Assembly: GCA_910576855.1 (NCBI GenBank)
Contig: CAJTJP010000008.1
Location: forward strand, 1-64,000
DNA length: 64,000 bases
Direction: 5' to 3'
Source of the DNA: Erysipelotrichales bacterium
GTDB lineage: Bacteria; Bacillota_I; Bacilli_A; Erysipelotrichales; Erysipelotrichaceae
The translations under genes were made by a program, and so were the position numbers. The notes beneath the pieces are model-generated. The model worked only from the letters and a program-made list of their open reading frames with translations. It did no database searches and was not told where the DNA came from. The number at the start of each line of letters is the position of its first letter. Position 1 is the first letter of the stretch. Below are positions 59,984-64,000 of the stretch, piece after piece.

Positions 59984-62900
59984 ATGTGGAAAAGAATATT
60001 GATAACCTCATTCGCAATCATTGGCGTAATTACCTCTGTTTACGGATATCATCATTTTCAAATAAATGCAGCCGGATCCTATGCGGTTGCATCACAATCA
60101 ACGGGCAGAATCGGTCCTTTAAAACAAGGCGATCGTATTTATATGGGTACGAAGTATAACGGTAATAATTTAGAGATGCAGTTATTAAAGCCGAATCCAA
60201 ACAATCATGGCAATAGCGTATGGCTTTCAATGAGCAAGCATTTTGAAAATGCTGTAATACCCTATACGTATAATGAAGCAGAATGGACGAGTTATACACA
60301 TAATTATTCAAGAAGTTTATTGAAAAACTATTTTGCAACATTAAACGGTAATATCGTTCCGGGCAGTAAAGATGAAGCCATGATAATAGAGCGTTCTCCT
60401 TATACAACAATAGAACAAAATTCAAATGTTACTGCTTTGAACTACATGCAGCCGTATATGACAGAGAATCGCTTTTGGTGTTTAACATATCCGGAAGCAC
60501 AATATAATGATGATGGAATGAGCTATCAGCTGATTAACAGACAAGAATTGTTTTTGTTAAAATATGATCGTGATTATTGGGCAGGAAACGGTTCTATTAT
60601 AAAACCTAATTGGCTCTCTTTTATCGGTTCTACAGGTACTGCTACAGGACAGAGCGTGCTTACAAAACAACTGGCATTGAGAGCAAGCGCCAAGTTGAAT
60701 TTAGGTGATGTAGTTTTTGCTTTATCTACCGGCACAGGCAGTAATTATACCGCAAGCATCACGAATCCGATTGCAAATACAACAAATATTTGGAATACGG
60801 CCGGTGATCCGATGAAAGTTAGATTTTTAAATCCTGCTTCTATGACTGTTAGCTTTAGTGATATAAAAAACGGTAAAAATGATTCCATACAGAAAGCTAT
60901 GAAAGGAACTGCTATTAATCTGTGTTATGATAATGCGACTGTCGGTAACACAAATACGATATCATTGTTGTTATCAGATTCATCAGGGAATGAACTGGAA
61001 TATTATGAACCGTTAGAAGCGGCACAAGGCTCCGGTGTTATCAGCTTTGATACAAGCAATATTCCAATCGGTAAATATCAAGCGTACTTGGTAAATGAAG
61101 AATATACAAATGATAATGCGCCGGTTTATTCCTCACCGCTATCCAATGCGATTCCATTAGAAATCACAGAACATAAAATAAGCTATACGAAACAGCCGCA
61201 AAGCGGTGCGATCTTAGGAGATTATGAATTCAGTAAGAATGTGAATGCGGGTCAGATTGTAGGAAAGATTACTGTTAACCCGCAAGGTGTTATGCCGTTA
61301 ACTTATACTGTAGAAGCAAACGGAGATAATACGTATCAAAACTTTGAAGTAGATGGGTTAAGCAACAGTGCTTCAAGCAGTACTTCATTGAATGTGAAAA
61401 TAAAAAACAATGCGCCTGATTTAGTGAATGGTGGATTAAAGGCAGGAACTTATAAATTCTGTATAAATACAGTGGATTCGAATGATTATCCGTCAACACC
61501 GACGACATCAACAAGAGTATGTACAAGCTTTACGGTAGTGAAAACGAATTTAACTATTAGCTTTGATGATCCAAATACAACCAAGAAATCAATTCAAGGT
61601 GCAGCTACAGCTTGGAATGAAACTGCGACTGCGACACCAAATACAGGTACTAAGATAACCTACAGTATTACGGGTGGTGATGTATCACTGATTTCTATAA
61701 ATCCTGATACAGGAGCAATTACTTATACAGGAAGTAATGTGTTTGGTAAGGTAAAGATAAGGGCTACAGTTGATGATGATCCAAGTACAGGAAACGATAA
61801 CTATAATTCAGCCTTTGTTGAAAAAGAAATCGTAATCTATCGTGAGGTAGATGGAAGTGTAACACCGCACAGTAATTCATCAGATACCACAATTCCTACC
61901 TTTACTGCTTCTGATTCGAATATCAGTACAGGTGGAATCATTGGTACGATACATGGGACACTCGGTACACCTGATACGATAGGCGGAAGCACAACGACAT
62001 ATCATTATGGTTTAAAACCGGGAGTAGGAAATGCGAGCTTCTTTAGTGTTGATCCAAATACAGGAGTCATTAAGACAACAGCGAACTTAGGAGTGAACAG
62101 CTATCATATCACAGTAACGGTAAGTGATAACTGGAGCACAAAGGAAATTCCTGTAACAATCAATGTCGGAATGGCGGCGGCAGAGAATCTGAAGTTTTAT
62201 GAGAACAGTACCTCAAATACAGTGATAACCTCAAAGAGTGTGAACTTGACCGATACAGGAGTGACAGTGTTCGCAACGGTCAAAGGAAGCAGTAATACCA
62301 ATCCTGTGAAATACAGTATCCAAGATGGTTCAACAAATGTAATCGAAGTAAATCCAAACAGCGGCGCAGTAACGATCCATGGTGTAGGAACAGTAACGAT
62401 TGTCGCAGAGAAGCAAGGGGCTGCAGGACAGGCAAACGCAAGTGCAGAGCTGACCTTTACGGTAACGGCAGGAGCACAGAATTTCATTTATACAGACAGT
62501 GCAGGGAATGAACTCCCTAAAACAAGCAACAAGTATAACGCGATCAGTGAAGTATATGCGCCAAGTAAAACGATTCAATTATATACGGCAGGGAATCCGA
62601 CAGGCTCTACAGTGACATATCGTTTAAAGGCAGGAAGTCCAACCGATGTGATATCGGTAGACAGTACAACAGGAGAAGTAACGGTATTAAATGCGAGTAT
62701 CTCACCGAGTCAAATAGATAAGGTAATCGTAGAAGCAACGAGTCATGATCCGATCGGAAATTACGCAGATAAAACGATCGAACTGCCGATCAATATCACA
62801 AAGGCAAATCAAACGATATCCTTTGCGGGAATCACCTATGCGACAAGCGGAAACGGAACAGTAACGCCTGTCATCAATGAACAGGATATCTCAAGTAATG

Positions 62901-64000
62901 CAGGCGGAGTAGCGGTGAATGATACAGATTACTTCATAACGATAGATAACAGTATCAGTACATCGATCGCATGGACGAATGACGGAGTGAATATTGAGTA
63001 TAGCTACAGCGGTAATAATGGGTTAGATATACCGCTGCATGTAGAGAAGCCGGGCAATCGAAACTACAACAAGGTAGAAACAGACGGCATGATGCATATT
63101 ATGGGTCCGAATGAGAATACATTGGCGTTGAATCGACCGGGTAAAATCATTTATGGCGATCATTTCACAATCCGAAGCCTGCAAGATGACAGTAGTAGTA
63201 TCAATGTAAACTATACCTTTGAGGTAGATAACACAACGTATATCTCCAATGCGACAGTAACAGGAAACAAGGCAGAGTTTGATGCGTTGAAGTACAGCGG
63301 AAGTACCAGCATCCAAATCAAGGTAACAAGAACTGCAGACGGAGAAGTACCGCTAAGTAAAACGATAAGTGTACAGGTATTACCGAAATCGATCGAAATT
63401 ATTATCGATGATAAAGAGAAGTATAAGGGAGAAGTGAATCCAACCTTGACCTATCAAGACTTCAAATCACAGCTGGTGACATGGAACGGTGTACAGGACA
63501 CGATACAAGAAAATGATATCAAGCTGAGTACTACGGCAAAGGCAAACAGTAATGCGGGGGCTTATCCAATCAAGGGAGACAGTAATATATTAAACAAGAC
63601 TTATCCAAACTATACCTTTACATTCAAAGAGGGAACCTTAACAATCAAAGAGGAAGCTGTTGAGGATGATTGGTATCACTTAGAATTAGATGACGGAAGC
63701 AACACCTTATATACAGGCGGGTGGACAAATCAGGATGTGAACATCATCAGCGATCACAGTGATTATAGTAACTTATCACTAGACCAAAGCACATGGAAGC
63801 CAAGCCAAGTCACAGTGACAAAAGAGGGAGAAACAAACCAAAGCTTTTGGATGAAAAAGAACAGTGGAGCGATTACAAAAGAGAAACAGGAAATCATCAG
63901 AATTGATAAGACAGCTCCAAAAGTAAAAGGTATCAAGGCAAAGGATTCAAATAATAAGCTACAGGATATTATTAATAAACTAAGCGGCGGAATCTTCTTT
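59984..64000 (+). CDS. Giant secreted repeat protein, partial (surf4), continues beyond the window
   Basis: A reading frame of 1339 codons without stop up to the window edge, beginning ATGTGGAAAAGAATA after AAGGAAAGGAAAAG. Its product closely follows surf3: the same signal sequence, DUF6273-like N-terminal domain (WLSMSKHFENAVIPY, ENRFWCLTYPE), cadherin/Ig-like repeats and MBG-like domain (PKSIEIIIDDKEKYKGE). It reaches the INKLSGGIFF stretch that precedes the DGDG repeats in its relatives. The C-terminal repeats and anchor are presumed outside. It lies 23 bp after the inverted element, which is here in the apparent OFF orientation. Confidence 0.82.
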   Translation, partial: MWKRILITSFAIIGVITSVYGYHHFQINAAGSYAVASQSTGRIGPLKQGDRIYMGTKYNGNNLEMQLLKPNPNNHGNSVWLSMSKHFENAVIPYTYNEAEWTSYTHNYSRSLLKNYFATLNGNIVPGSKDEAMIIERSPYTTIEQNSNVTALNYMQPYMTENRFWCLTYPEAQYNDDGMSYQLINRQELFLLKYDRDYWAGNGSIIKPNWLSFIGSTGTATGQSVLTKQLALRASAKLNLGDVVFALSTGTGSNYTASITNPIANTTNIWNTAGDPMKVRFLNPASMTVSFSDIKNGKNDSIQKAMKGTAINLCYDNATVGNTNTISLLLSDSSGNELEYYEPLEAAQGSGVISFDTSNIPIGKYQAYLVNEEYTNDNAPVYSSPLSNAIPLEITEHKISYTKQPQSGAILGDYEFSKNVNAGQIVGKITVNPQGVMPLTYTVEANGDNTYQNFEVDGLSNSASSSTSLNVKIKNNAPDLVNGGLKAGTYKFCINTVDSNDYPSTPTTSTRVCTSFTVVKTNLTISFDDPNTTKKSIQGAATAWNETATATPNTGTKITYSITGGDVSLISINPDTGAITYTGSNVFGKVKIRATVDDDPSTGNDNYNSAFVEKEIVIYREVDGSVTPHSNSSDTTIPTFTASDSNISTGGIIGTIHGTLGTPDTIGGSTTTYHYGLKPGVGNASFFSVDPNTGVIKTTANLGVNSYHITVTVSDNWSTKEIPVTINVGMAAAENLKFYENSTSNTVITSKSVNLTDTGVTVFATVKGSSNTNPVKYSIQDGSTNVIEVNPNSGAVTIHGVGTVTIVAEKQGAAGQANASAELTFTVTAGAQNFIYTDSAGNELPKTSNKYNAISEVYAPSKTIQLYTAGNPTGSTVTYRLKAGSPTDVISVDSTTGEVTVLNASISPSQIDKVIVEATSHDPIGNYADKTIELPINITKANQTISFAGITYATSGNGTVTPVINEQDISSNAGGVAVNDTDYFITIDNSISTSIAWTNDGVNIEYSYSGNNGLDIPLHVEKPGNRNYNKVETDGMMHIMGPNENTLALNRPGKIIYGDHFTIRSLQDDSSSINVNYTFEVDNTTYISNATVTGNKAEFDALKYSGSTSIQIKVTRTADGEVPLSKTISVQVLPKSIEIIIDDKEKYKGEVNPTLTYQDFKSQLVTWNGVQDTIQENDIKLSTTAKANSNAGAYPIKGDSNILNKTYPNYTFTFKEGTLTIKEEAVEDDWYHLELDDGSNTLYTGGWTNQDVNIISDHSDYSNLSLDQSTWKPSQVTVTKEGETNQSFWMKKNSGAITKEKQEIIRIDKTAPKVKGIKAKDSNNKLQDIINKLSGGIFF

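Overview
The window (about 40% G+C by eye, A+T-richer in the prophage and intergenic stretches) reads as a low-GC Firmicute chromosome, most likely from the Erysipelotrichia or a neighbouring gut-associated class. The reasons are the order mreC-mreD-minC-minD, the order polA-mutM-coaE-dnaB-dnaI, a T-box in front of thrS, and a spoIVFA/spoIVFB-like pair. The genus is an inference and was not searched.

Layout. 1-4918: right end of a prophage (holin, small membrane protein, amidase lysin, a separately promoted P-loop ATPase, two candidate small RNAs, integrase) next to tRNA-Ser, with tRNA-His beyond. 5243-8929: degV, then the cell-shape and division-site operon mreC-mreD-minC-minD. 9110-14938: GNAT, WYL regulator, ClbS-like protein, AI-2E permease, spoIVFA/spoIVFB-like genes and a metal-type ABC lipoprotein that has lost its metal ligands. 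15119-21208: polA-mutM-coaE-dnaB-dnaI. 21262-28451: pfkA-pyk, a ROK kinase, an M29 aminopeptidase, lemA and a DUF2207 protein. 28472-34400: a serine recombinase, T-box plus TGS-less thrS, an ABC lipoprotein and permease without an ATPase, and a Fic-like pair. 34544-39501: glycosidase-like protein, rarA, a DUF234 ATPase and mazEF.

39871-64000 is the most unusual part. A module occurs twice: a sigma-70-family factor fused to a membrane segment and a small outside domain, followed by two very large secreted repeat proteins (about 1700 residues each; the fourth runs off the window). fmt and a broken hicB lie between the two copies. The two intergenic gaps inside the gene pairs (surf1/surf2 and surf3/surf4) each hold a 120-bp element bounded by 16-bp GTCTA-N6-TAGAC repeats. 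The two elements are the same sequence in opposite orientations, with a 43-bp identical core at exactly mirrored offsets. This is the signature of a phase-variable DNA switch. In one orientation a strong intrinsic terminator blocks read-through into the downstream gene; in the other it faces away. Half of such an element also sits before surf3. My main proposal is a surface-antigen switching locus that combines a membrane-tethered sigma factor, an invertible promoter or terminator, and near-identical giant adhesins that exchange sequence.
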